From contig MU119223.1 of NCBI GenBank assembly GCA_014904845.1, positions 124,001 to 188,000 on the forward strand: a DNA stretch of 64,000 nucleotides, given 5' to 3'. A model generated the notes under the pieces. The model was given only the letters and a program-made list of their open reading frames with translations. It did no database searches and was not told the origin of the DNA. This document shows positions 35,025-46,039 of the stretch, in pieces. Both the position numbers and the translations under genes were made by a program. Every line of letters begins with the position of its first letter. Within the stretch, counting starts at the first letter, position 1. The stretch comes from Acephala macrosclerotiorum (taxonomy: Eukaryota; Ascomycota; Leotiomycetes; Helotiales; Mollisiaceae).

Positions 35025-35516
35025 GTTGGCGGGTTGTTTTCGTAAAGTATTTGAAAAGGGCTGTCAAAGTTGTGGAAGATGATGAATTTGTGTCAAAGTA
35101 TGAAGAAGAAGAAAGAAGTTTCAAGATTTGTTCGTGGCCAAATAAGTTGCGAAAGCAGTTCAGATGGCAATGTACAAGGCTAGCTCCATTTCCTTCCAAA
35201 CTGGCTTCGCGAGGTCTCAGGCGATGAATTATGACGCTGGCCTTCGGAACGGCAGAACTTTACTCCTCCAACTCTTTGGAGATCTCCCGGCGTTGTCACA
35301 GGTCCAGAATCACTGTTGACACTTCACACACTCTTCTAATTTTCTCCCACATTATATCCGAGTTGCTCCTCCTCTGTCCCTTCCTCGCAACGTTAGGTCG
35401 ATTTCTAAGCCCAATCTAGCCTTGCTGGCGTACTGATCCGATATTCGTTCCGCAACAACATCGTCAGAACCAACTTCCCACCCAAACAAATACGCAAACC
35501 CGCACAACCATCCACC
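35025..35516. promoter_or_regulatory. Divergent promoter of UBX and VAP genes
   Basis: 492 bases between the start codons. No specific element is claimed. Confidence 0.45.
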
Positions 35517-36706
35517 ATGTCGGTCGAGATCGATCCTGTAGAGCTGGGCTTCCACCGTATGTGAATGTTCCATTGTTTGCAAACGCACTCTGACAGGATC
35601 CTAGGGCCATTTACCTCAGAGGTGTCGCAAGCTCTCAAGATTAGAAATCCCAACCGCACTCCTGTCGCCTTCAAGGTACGATGCTCATGAGGAGATGGGT
35701 GATATTCAGGACTTCTTGCTGACAAAAATGGGTACAAATAGGTCAAGACTACAGCACCAAAGCAGTACGTATCCTCACTTCGACTACACATTAGATCGCC
35801 CGGTTGACTAGATATACAGATACTGTGTCCGCCCCAACTCAGGAAGAATCGAGCCAGGAAAGGAAGTCGAGGTTACTGGTATGCGCAAATAGAGACTTCG
35901 AGGAAGGCAGAATGTCTCAGTACTGACTTTACCCGCAGTTCTCCTCCAAGCTATGAAGCAGGAACCTCCCATCGACGCCAAATGTAGAGACAAGTTCCTC
36001 GTACAATCTGTTGCTGTCACTGCCGATAAGGAGTTCACGAACATTAGTGCGATTGTAGGCAATGCTGGCCCTGAGTATAGGGAAGAGATGGCTAATATAG
36101 TCTAGTGGCAGCATGTCGATGAAGCCGAGAAATCATCTGTTCAAGAGAAGAAGATTCGAGTTGTTTATCTGCCAGCAGAGAGTGCCAACGGGGCCGGTGC
36201 AGCAGCTACACCTTTAAAGAACGGGGTCAATGGCTCATCAGTATGCCAAGCACTCTGCCTCAGTTTGACAAGCCGCTAACAGCAAGCAGCACGAGACACC
36301 AGAAACCGCTCCTCCTGCCTATAGCACACAACGATCCCCATCTCCTGAAGAAACTTACACTCCGGAAACTCGACGTTCAACGATTAACCCTCCGTCGGCA
36401 ATCAAGAAGGAAGATGAAGATTCACGATCCCTCGCCGATGCTCGATCTACCCCCTCGTCCACCGCAGCCTCAGTCCCACCAACCTACGAAGAAATGAAGG
36501 CTAAGCTAGCAGAAGCCCAAGCAACCATCGCTTCATATTCACAAGAGGCAGGACTGAGAATGAGAAAGGCGGCTAGGGGGGAGACAAGCAGCGAGACCGT
36601 CGACAACCTTGCCCAACAAGTGCACAGTGCTCCTCAAGGTGTACCACTACAGATCGTTGCTGCGCTATGCTTGGTCAGCTTCTTGCTTGCCTACCTTTTC
36701 TTCTAA
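35517..36706 (+). CDS. SCS2: VAMP-associated protein (Scs2/VAP family)
   Basis: Seven exons (35517-35556, 35605-35675, 35742-35764, 35820-35878, 35939-36054, 36106-36240, 36290-36706) give 286 residues. VAP proteins are ER tail-anchored proteins that bind FFAT motifs and build ER contacts with plasma membrane and other organelles. The N-terminal MSP domain is intact: [66 protein letters not shown]. A disordered linker and short coiled coil (YEEMKAKLAEAQATIASY) precede one C-terminal membrane anchor (QIVAALCLVSFLLAYLFF). The last intron ends AAGCAG, so either AG gives an in-frame product differing by one Gln. Confidence 0.95.
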
Positions 36707-37339
36707 TCCATTTTCACTCCTATGTTTCTGGAGTTGGATTTGGAGTGGAGATCTGTAACACGTGCTCGGCTGAGCAACCTCGGACGAGTATTCTGGCGGT
36801 CAAGATCATAGTAAAATAACCTCATCTTCGACTCTGTTGTCTAATGGGCTCAAGAGGAAGTGAGTATGGATGGATGGCATAGCGTCTGTTCTGTAACGGA
36901 CTGCACACACTTACGAAAACGAAGATTTCCTATCTCTCAAACTACTTGTATTCTATTGCCTCAACGGACGGTTTCTCATTTTTGCAATTGCGGTGCGTGC
37001 ATTTGGTCAGCGGTACGGTGAGGGGAGAGTTGTCCTTTCATCGGGATGGAGGGATTGCTCTGGCTGATGGTGGAGGGTCAGGAAGTAGCAACAGTAGCCA
37101 GCAATGAAGACATGCCGTAATATACATTACAACACTTCCAACGGAATGAGGGAAAGGAGTGATGTGTGATCAACGAACGTCTTCGATTATTCATAAAAAG
37201 CGAGCAGAGTCTATCCATCTATGTGTGCATGATAGCGCGCCCCAAACCGCAACGCCTGCAATGTCTGCTCGCTCATCGTTACACATTCCCTTTCAGGAAT
37301 TATCACTATTTTCAGCTCCTATCAGAGCATTACACTAAG
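36707..37339. other. Convergent 3' flanks of VAP and desaturase genes
   Basis: 633 bases with no supported gene. Confidence 0.45.
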
Positions 37340-38584
37340 TCAAGCTTCAACCTCATCATTCTTCCAACTCCCCACCTTTCTACCCCCCTCCTTCCTCTTC
37401 ACCCTACAAGTCATGCCCACCTCCTTATCCCAAATAAACTGCCAAATAACCCCTACCCAGCTCCCATGTCTCGGCAAATCAGCATAAAACTCCTTCGCCA
37501 ACTCATGCAACGCCGGTAATCTGCTCCAAGGCACAGCCGGAAAATCATGATGCTCATTATGTAATCCCACATTATAAGTCAAGATATTCAATGCCCCGTA
37601 ATACGAAAATGTTTCCGGGATAGGAGTATTGGTCATAGGATCCCTAGCTGCCTCTGGGACTTTCTCAAATATGTAATGTTCGGCGATGAAGTGTCCGGCG
37701 CAAGGATGGAGACTTCCTGCCAAGAAGGAAGACAGGATTAGGTAGTATAATGCGTGCATAGATGTGAGTTTCACGAGGGCGATGTCAAAGAGGACCTGGA
37801 TGAAGATGTTGGCGAAATGGACACCAGTGAAGGGTACTTTGTAGACGAAGATGGGACGGATGGCGTAGAAGAGGATCTGGAAGGTGCAGAAAAAGGCTTT
37901 TCCGAGGATGGAGTCGAGGAATACGGCTTCGAGGGCGGTGGGGAGGTCGGCGTCTAGGCCGTCGACTCCGAGGGATTTGTGGTGTGTGAGATGGTATGGC
38001 TGTTTCAATGTCAGCATCTGCCACGATTTGCACAAGGGGTCAAAGGAGCGAGTGAGATGTACTCTGAATGAAGCACTATATGGTATTCCAATTGGCAGAT
38101 TTGCAAAGATGGCAATCATACGATTCGCGCTCGGTGACCTGAAAGCCAAGTTGTGGGATATCTCATGTATCGCAAGGAAGAGATTCTGGTTCGCAGTCGC
38201 CCCAATGATATATGCCGTGAGAAAGAACTTCCAAGAAAAGAATGGCGTGTTTTGAAGTACATATGCGCATAGCATCTGTAGACTAACGACAGCAAAGACG
38301 AGGTATTTCGTTAATGGTTCTGGCCCGCAGAGCTTCGTGACCTGCAGTTCTCTTATCAATTAAGCTCGCAGATGGGGAACAGAAAGACTCACTTCCGGGT
38401 GAGCTTTAATGATAGCTTGTCTCCTTGTCCGATGAGGCTCCTCGGTATATGTCCAGAAGAAATCATGCTCTTTGACCTCTAATGGAGGGGCAGCAGATGT
38501 GGCTTTTTGGGAGACTCGGAATCGTGCTCTGGTCTGGTCGTCTGCAGGACTCGTGGTGGTGAGGATAGAGGTCGAGGCAGGCAT
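37340..38584 (-). CDS. Sphingolipid delta-4 desaturase
   Basis: Three exons (38584-38393, 38341-38063, 37999-37340) give 376 residues. The enzyme inserts the 4,5-trans double bond into the dihydroceramide backbone in the ER membrane, the first step toward fungal glucosylceramides. The N-terminal Lipid_DES segment (DFFWTYTEEPHRTRRQAIIKAHPEV) is diagnostic. All three His boxes of the diiron centre are present: HEISH, HLTHH (split from SFR by the second intron) and HNEHH. Several hydrophobic segments span the membrane. The C-terminus is basic. This is the DES1/DEGS family rather than a fatty acyl desaturase. Confidence 0.95.
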
Positions 38585-39225
38585 CTTGAACGATTGATAT
38601 GCCTACAGCTCGAAGAATATGTACAAGTAGGTAGATGAGGAGTTTTCAAAATCGTACCCTTCATCGTTCGATGCTTCATCGCTCAAGTTTCTTAGCGGTC
38701 TCCAGCTTTCAAGGGTCTTCACCGCCAATCATTGCAGCCTGCAGAAGAACGGGTCCTCGCTTACGCAGATCCGTTCGAGCCCCTATTTTCCTGTTTACCA
38801 TCGCCTAGCGAAGGCACATAGCTACAATTAAACTCCCGGTAGAGTGTTGTCACTACTTCAACTTGAGAATCTAGTATTTCACGATGCATCAGAAGAATTT
38901 GTTATTATGGCAGAGCACGTTCGTTGAGTCTAGCCTAAGTCAGACTATCTACAAACATGGCAAGGTTGATATCAAAGCCCTCAAGCTCCAAATTCCCTGC
39001 CAAATCGCCCTGCCTTTTTCTACAACCTTTCCTGCGCATCTGTTCATTCATCATCAACCCGTCATGAACCAGATTCCTAGAGCCGTTGTCATGCATTAGT
39101 TCCTTTTCGTCATATCACAGCAGCATAGTTCCAAGAAGTCAAAAACAAGTCAAAGCAACCCTCCTCAGATATCCCTTCGCGCACTTCGCCTAGCAACAGG
39201 AGTTACTTGACAAAATTGAATGGAT
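38585..39225. other. Desaturase promoter and 3' flank of the RGG gene
   Basis: 641 bases; no gene or clear element. Confidence 0.4.
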
Positions 39226-41463
39226 TTATCTAGCCGGAGAGCTGCCATTTGGGCGCGCAGCAAGGCTGTTGTTCAGTCTTGACTGAAGTTCTGCTTGCAA
39301 ATTGTTCTGACCACCCCGAACAGGCGAGAGAGCTTGTCGAGAACTTGATACATTTGCTGGCGGATCCATACGACCAAGTGGCGATCGCGGGTTGCAGAAG
39401 TTGACATCAGAGCCAGATGATTCCGACATGTGGCGACTGTGCATGTTTGGGCGAGCTGGGAATGAATTCACCGGGTTGTAGGATGTAGCAGGAACGAAGG
39501 GCTGCATGCCCATGTGGACATTATCCTGGTTTCTTGGGGGACCCATTGCGTGGAGTGGGGGACCAAATTGCTGCATACCCATTGGCATGTTTTGTTGGTT
39601 TCTTGGAGGACCCATTGCGCGCACTGGCATATGAGCAACCACTGGGACAGAGCCGGTCCTCAGAAAACCCTTGGTTTCCTTGAGTTCTCCCGTGAAGGGA
39701 TCCTGTGTGATCACAGTGGCTTCCACAGGGGCAAATCCGGATGACATGACGCCAAGTGGAATCTGAGGAGTTGGTACTTGCTGGGGGCAGAAGTGCGTAT
39801 TTACTACATGACGAGAGGGCTGGAATACCGGGGCAGTCACTGAGCCGGAGAGTTGGGAGCTTGCCCGGCCACGAACATAGCTTGGTTGAGCGATATGTCC
39901 ATTGTCATTTTCGCTAGCCCATCTCGATGCTGAGAGACCCGGTCCACGTCTCAGCTGTGCTCGAGGAGATAGAAGGCTTGGAGTAGGCGTCTCTGGTTCC
40001 GGGAAATGGTCGGCATGAGCAACACTAGGGCTGACATTGACTGCGAGAATTGCAGCAGGGGACACAGACCGATTTGTTTCGATATCTCGCGCAGTAAGTA
40101 GAGGTTCCTGTACAGCTGCGACTGGTTCTGGCCTATTTTCCATTGAGGGAGCTTCCTTCTGAGTAGTGGGAGGTTCCTCACGCACGGATTGTCTATATAC
40201 AGGTGCTTGGACAGATCCTTCGAAAGTCGGACTAGTGTTGCCATTCTTGATTCCGGCGGGGTTCAATTGGCACTCGATTGCCTGGAGACGAACATGAATA
40301 GTTTCGATAGGATTCTTGATTCTGGGCGAAGCCGCAAGAGGTGCTGTCAATGCTGCCGTAAGCTTCTCAGTCATAGATTGAGATGCTGAAGTTGAAGACT
40401 TGCTGGCAACACTTGACGGACGAGGGGGCAGGGCAACATCGGCAGTGATGGTGCTTGGTGCCATTGGTCTTGCTTGATCTGAGCCCTCACTACTCACAGC
40501 CTCAGGTCGCATCTGCTGCTTGCTAAGTTCAGCATTAAGATGCCATCCCTCTAACTCTTGTGCAAGTCGATCACAATCAGAGTTGGTAGGTACATGACCT
40601 GTGCTTCGAGGTGGATTAGCTCGCTTAACCTCTGGCTCCGCCGTAACAAAAGTGCCTTGACTATTGTGCTTGGTTGTCTTATTCAAGATTGCGTCCCATG
40701 CTGCCATGTCAGTCTGTTGCACTTGTAAATTTTGCCAAGGAGTCGCGGTTAAAAAGGCCGAATTAGCAGACGCCGGCTCGGCTAGAAGAGTCGTGTCTGA
40801 ACATGTCACAATTGGCGGCTCTCGGACTGCTGGATGGGGTCTCGGTGCTTGGTAGAAAGGGGGTAGATGCTCCTTCTCAATAAGTTCTCCTCGGACCTCG
40901 CAAGCATATTGGCGGTATGCAAGAAGCTCATCGATAGAGAACACAGGTCCACGGACAATACCCGGCTGCTCAGCATTTACTGGCTTGTCAGGTTCATGCG
41001 CACGATCAGACGGAGCAGGGATGATCTGAGTGATCGGTGTCTCCTCGACATCGGACTCGGCCTTAATAACCTTCTCCTCAACGCTGTCATTTGGATGTTC
41101 TGGCTGCCCAACATGAACCGCCTCGTGTTGGTGAATAGCCTTGTCCAAGATCTTCTCACTCTTGTCCGTAACCCAGAACAAAGACATGAAATCAGGCAGC
41201 TTCTTGAAAATTTCGGAATCAGAAAGAAAGCTACTGACAACCGTCTGGGATGCCAGCTGGTAAGCCTTTGCCCATGGCGAATGTCGTAGATCATTGGCTG
41301 AGAGTTGCTCAACCGGAGGGACACCATGTTCAGTGACAATTGCGCTCAACTGTTGAAGGAATGTTCCTTGAGGTCGATTATTGAGCTTAGAGAACATTCC
41401 CTCAATCGCAGCACTATCGTCAATCTCATATAGGTCCTTTACCGCCGATGGTATGGCCTCAAT

Positions 41464-41519
<56 letters not shown>

Positions 41520-43753
41520 CATGGTCAGAAAATGAGACAAGAGGAGTAACGCCAGCTAGTTCTGACATTTCTCTGAAGACTTGGCTGCTGATTCGGTTAG
41601 CTCCGTTCGGTTGAGAATTCTCGGGGCTCTGAGTGGACGAAATTTCAACCAAGACCTGGCCTGGATTTAATGGAACTCCCCAGGTCTCAACTGACATCAT
41701 GACATCATTCTGTTCATGCTTGTAGTCGATATTGGAATTACCCGCTGCAGTAAAAGCTGAAGCAAGCTCATATGTGTCCTCGATATCTCCAAAAGCAGAC
41801 TTAGCAACGGGTGCAGGAGTCAATGGGGTTGATATTGGCTCAGCAATAGCTGTTGAAGAAGTCATCGCAGCTGGTCCAACGTTACCAGAAGGTTGGGTGT
41901 TTGTAGTCAGGCAAGCAGTGGTCGGAAGTGCAGGTGCAACGCTTCGGGCTGGTTGTAATGTTCCAGAGGCACTGAGAGTTCCAGTTGGCAGGCTGGGTAG
42001 CGAGTCCAGTAACGACTGATAAAAGTTCTTGGCCATATAAGGCATTCTGAAAAGCACCTTCCAGACCGGCGGCGATTGACCTCTATTGGCAGCTTGGTAA
42101 GTAATCACCCGATCACCATCATGGCTAAGGTGAGCATCGAGGTCGACTTTTTCATTGACAATAATATTGCCGTCAACTTCGAGTTCAAGAGTGAATATCT
42201 TGTATCCAGGTGTGGTCTTCCAGATACGGGCTTGGCCAGGTCTTGCCAGATTGTCATCCTTCATGACCGAGACGCCATGCTCTCTCTCAATCTCACGGCG
42301 AATTGGCTGTTCTGGGCGAACTGGCTGTGCTGGGCGAACTGGCTGTTCTGAAGCCCATCTTGAAGTCGACAGTCCAGCAGATTGCATCCCAAATGGATTC
42401 TCAATGTCCTTGCTAGGCTGGAATATTGGTTGAGAGTTAGCTGCAATGGGGGTCGATGCCGATGATGCCACAGCTTGGATTCGAAACGAAATCTCATTCT
42501 CTTTGTTTGCTTGAGAGATTGGCTGAGAGGTTCCGGATGATACAGAAGATGGCTTACACTCCGATGGGATATGCTGAGATGTTGGTTCCTTTGGCGAAGG
42601 ATGTGCTTGATTTGCATTATGCATTTGTGACGGACCCGGAGTGCGGGAAGCTAGCTCCGGGGCAGCTACTCGTGGAGTGGTAGCAGTTGGTCCCCCAGTG
42701 TTTGATAAATTGTTCACAGCTGTCAATGGCCGAGGTGCTAGACCAGATGCATCACGTGCGTTTGTGCTCATACCGATATGAGCGAGAAACGCAGTGGAGC
42801 TAGAAAGATACCAAGTCGACGAAGCCGAGGTCTGAGCACGTCTCGATTCCCGGGAGTTCGATGGCTGGCCATTGGCTACGGGCCGTACCGGGGTATTTTG
42901 GTGATTCTGCGGAAGAGCTAGATCTCCTCGCTTCTTCTTTCTCCGACGTGGGTTGTTTGCCGTATAGTGGTCCGCACGCAAGTTTGCAATAAACTCATCG
43001 ATACGTTTATGATTGGTAACACCAACCCGAGCATCGTTGAAGAACGTCTGGGGCGTAGTCGACTTTGTGGATGTACTATAATATGTCAACATATGTACAG
43101 TAAGAATCAGGAATGGGATTGTACATACCGTCTTCCGAAGTTTCTGTAACGGCCGCCTCCTCGACCAGGTGATGAATGACCGCCTCCTCTGCCATGGGGC
43201 GCACGACCACCTCTACGGCTAGGCGACGCATGATCACCTCGTTGTGCAAAGTCTCCACGCTGACCGAAGTCTCCACGCTGTGCGAGTCCTCCTCGAGGTG
43301 CGAAACCTCCACGGCCTCTGGAAGTGCTTTGTTGTGAATTGTAGGAAGCGCCTCTTCGCAAACGATATAATTGACCATCGGCGATAGAGTCAAGCTCCTC
43401 GTCAGCAGGGTCGACATCATCAAATTGAAGATCTAGAGATGATTAGCAGGGTGAGTCTTCAATACTTGAAAAACATACTGTGCCAAGCTGCGCCTATGCC
43501 CGTGACAGGTTGTCTGATTGGCCTAATAGGAATCGCATCGTCGAAACCTCTGTCCGCAAGTGGTAACTCGTCCTTGCGACCGACACCAAGCTCTTCCTAT
43601 TTCTCGATTAGCAGCCAATCGACCAAGCTCATAGGTAAATTCTACCATCATTGCTGCATGGATGATTGCCAATTGCTCTGTGGCGTGCGTCGGTTCTAAG
43701 GACTGACCAGGCGTGGTGCCATCGCCAGGACCTCCTGGTGTAGTGCTCGACAT
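39226..43753 (-). CDS. Large low-complexity protein with RGG box
   Basis: Four exons (43753-43646, 43596-43479, 43432-43129, 43075-39226) give 1459 residues. No enzyme domain is recognised. Residues 75-175 hold an Arg/Gly-rich region with a QRGDF-type repeat (LAQRGDFGQRGDFAQRGD) and GRGG boxes, typical of RNA-binding proteins. A possible small domain follows (TFFNDARVG to IANLRADHY), then a basic RRRKKKRGD. The middle carries a run of about 18 Asp encoded by a GAT repeat. The motif LS(T/A)SRWASE occurs twice (at 42377-42346 and about 39940-39910). The C-terminus repeats AMGPPRNQ-(D/Q)N-MGMQ. A role in mRNA handling is inference from the RGG box. An in-frame ATG at 43852 would add 33 residues. 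Confidence 0.75.
41466..41516. repeat. CAT/GAT trinucleotide microsatellite (17 units)
   Basis: Uninterrupted (CAT)17 on the plus strand, read as a poly-Asp run in the 1459-residue protein on the minus strand. Tract length is likely to vary between strains. Confidence 0.95.
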
Positions 43754-46039
43754 GTCGAGGGTTGACGGGCTGGGGTGGTCGTATTGAGTTTCGTACAATT
43801 GATAGTTAGGAAGGGTTGAGAATCTCTCGATCTGCAATGTACTTGTCAGCAAGAGGTTGAAGTTATGTTGAAGAGACGTGCTACGGAGAACGGTCTTGAC
43901 GAGACGTATGAAAGCGGTTGATGATCTCGATGGGCGCTACACAGTGTGGGCACCCTCGATAATCAAGTCAAGAAAGCTGATTGGGAATATGTAGGTGTTG
44001 AGAAGGAAGGAGGAAGGCAGGGTGAAACAGTGATCATGCGCGACGCTTGAGCGAGCGCGGCTGATCAAAGTTGAAGACGATCCAAGTTTGCCCTGGTGTC
44101 GTAGCTGTCAGGGATGGTTTTGATCAGCTTTGTTGTCAAGGCAAAGGATAACCTGAGCTGACACACTTGGCTGGTGATGGTTGGTAGAAGGAAGAAGCGC
44201 AACAGCTGCGCTGATAGGTGTACACAAGCAATGTGGGCTGGCAACGCGTTGTGGTTGCAGAACGGAGTTGATGGTTGAAAGAGTATCACGTACCACTTGT
44301 TATCTTGTTCTCTCGAGGACTGCCGTGCGAGTCGCTCGAGATCTAGACAGCGAAGCTGTTGCTCAACTGTAGAAAGAGTTTCGGAATATGGAGTTGTGTG
44401 TGTGATGGATCGGTGGTGATTTGGGCTTTTGTAAATAAATAAATAACATTCGAGGCGATGAACAAGCGAGCTTCTCGATGTCCCAAAACGGCAAGGACTA
44501 AAATCAAGCAGCAACACCAACTTGGAAGGAGAAACCAACAGTTCCAATGGCCGAAGGGAGGGACAGCCTCTCTACCAATGTATGACCATGGAATTCCTTA
44601 TGAATGGCAAGAAGCATGTAATTAATGGCAAACAGTGTTCTCATTCAGATCTAGTCAACGGCAAAGCACCAACGCAGTGCCGACTGCCCGCACATACCAC
44701 TCCACCTCCACGCAGTTCGGTCTTTTGCTAACAGCTAGACCAGTTGAGAATGCACTGAGTACAGGATTCTCTCGTTGGACTCGAAGTCGCTTCAGACTGT
44801 TAATCACGATGCGAATGACTACAATTGCAGAACGGCGTATACCAAGCGCCCTCGGGAGGCGACGCCTTGGACAGCTTCCCTCTACCCAAAAAGAGCCTTT
44901 CCATCAGAACCTTGCAGCCCCTCCATACTGAAGAACGAATGATAAAGCTTCCGCAGTGGAGAGAGAGAGTAATGCGTGTCCTAGCCTTATGCATGCATCA
45001 GGGCGCTGGGGTGGTGAGGATAGCCGACTCAGCAAGAGAAGCTCTTAGAAAGTCCTCAGGGTCAAAACTATGCAACTTTTCGGGTCTCCCATTCTCCTCA
45101 CCGTTCAATTCGAATAGAAATACCAAATAAAGGATTAGCATGCTGGAATTTTTCAATACTTCTAAGCCAAATAAGAGACCCGCTTGCAGGCCAAGCAAAC
45201 TCCGAAAAACAAGTGTCTGGGTCGCCATTGGTAAATGTCTGGCAAACATCTAGCTAGACATTGGAGCTTGAGCAGACTAAACTTCGAGTTCGATCTGCCA
45301 GTATATGCTTAATCTGTTCAGATAGCCCAGTGTCGAACGGAAGGATATCGTCTCCCACCTTGGTGGGCAAATGACTGATATTTGTTCAAAGATTCCAGTT
45401 TTACACTCTTTGAAAAGAACACAGGAGCAGTGGCACCTTTAAAATGTTTTCTTTGCTTTATCGATCGTCGTTGATGCTTTGCATCCCTGATCGTAGAAAT
45501 AGTCCTCCTGGATGCAGCTTCTTTAACGTTCCGGCCATGCCTCGACTTTGTCACAGGTTGGACCAGACCGAGATGCCGCACCCAGCAGAAGACCATGAGA
45601 AAAACGGCTCTTCTTACTCAAAGAACATGGCCTGAGAACGTGCTAGTAAGGCTAAGAGATTGAAAGGACTGCTGTGTGGCCTCCCCAAAGCTAACTTATT
45701 CTGTACAACTGATGACTGCGCAGCGTTGCTAAGGTACCAAACGGATGTCTGCTCAGTTATAGCTTATATATGAGAGTGATTGTGGGGTTAGCGCCCTGAT
45801 GGGATGTTGTATTATGTCGACGAAGTCCAAGAAGATCCCGCTAGGGAGAATACTCTTGAACCACCACGCACGGACCCTCACTCTAACCATCTATCGTTAG
45901 CAATTTTCGGCTCCAGATCCAATAGAACCTCCGCAGTTTGCAATCCTCTGGGTTATTATCAGGATGATAGTTTCGCCGAACCGATATCGGCATCTCTGAA
46001 GTTGTGATTTTTTTGCAACTGGTCGTTCCAGAAGCAATC
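43754..46039. promoter_or_regulatory. Long intergenic region between the RGG gene and Aco2
   Basis: 2.3 kb between two divergent starts. A 160-codon minus frame (44547-44065) has no family motif and probably lies in the RGG gene leader. TTGCAG at about 43821 could be the acceptor of a 5' UTR intron. A TTTATTTATTTATTG run sits near 44428-44442. No gene is supported. Confidence 0.35.

Noticed and set aside
41381..41614. Plus-strand poly-Ser ORF
   Set aside because: It is the reverse complement of the poly-Asp GAT repeat in the minus-strand gene.
44065..44547. 160-codon minus ORF upstream of the RGG gene
   Set aside because: No domain, irregular composition, lies in the expected leader or promoter region.
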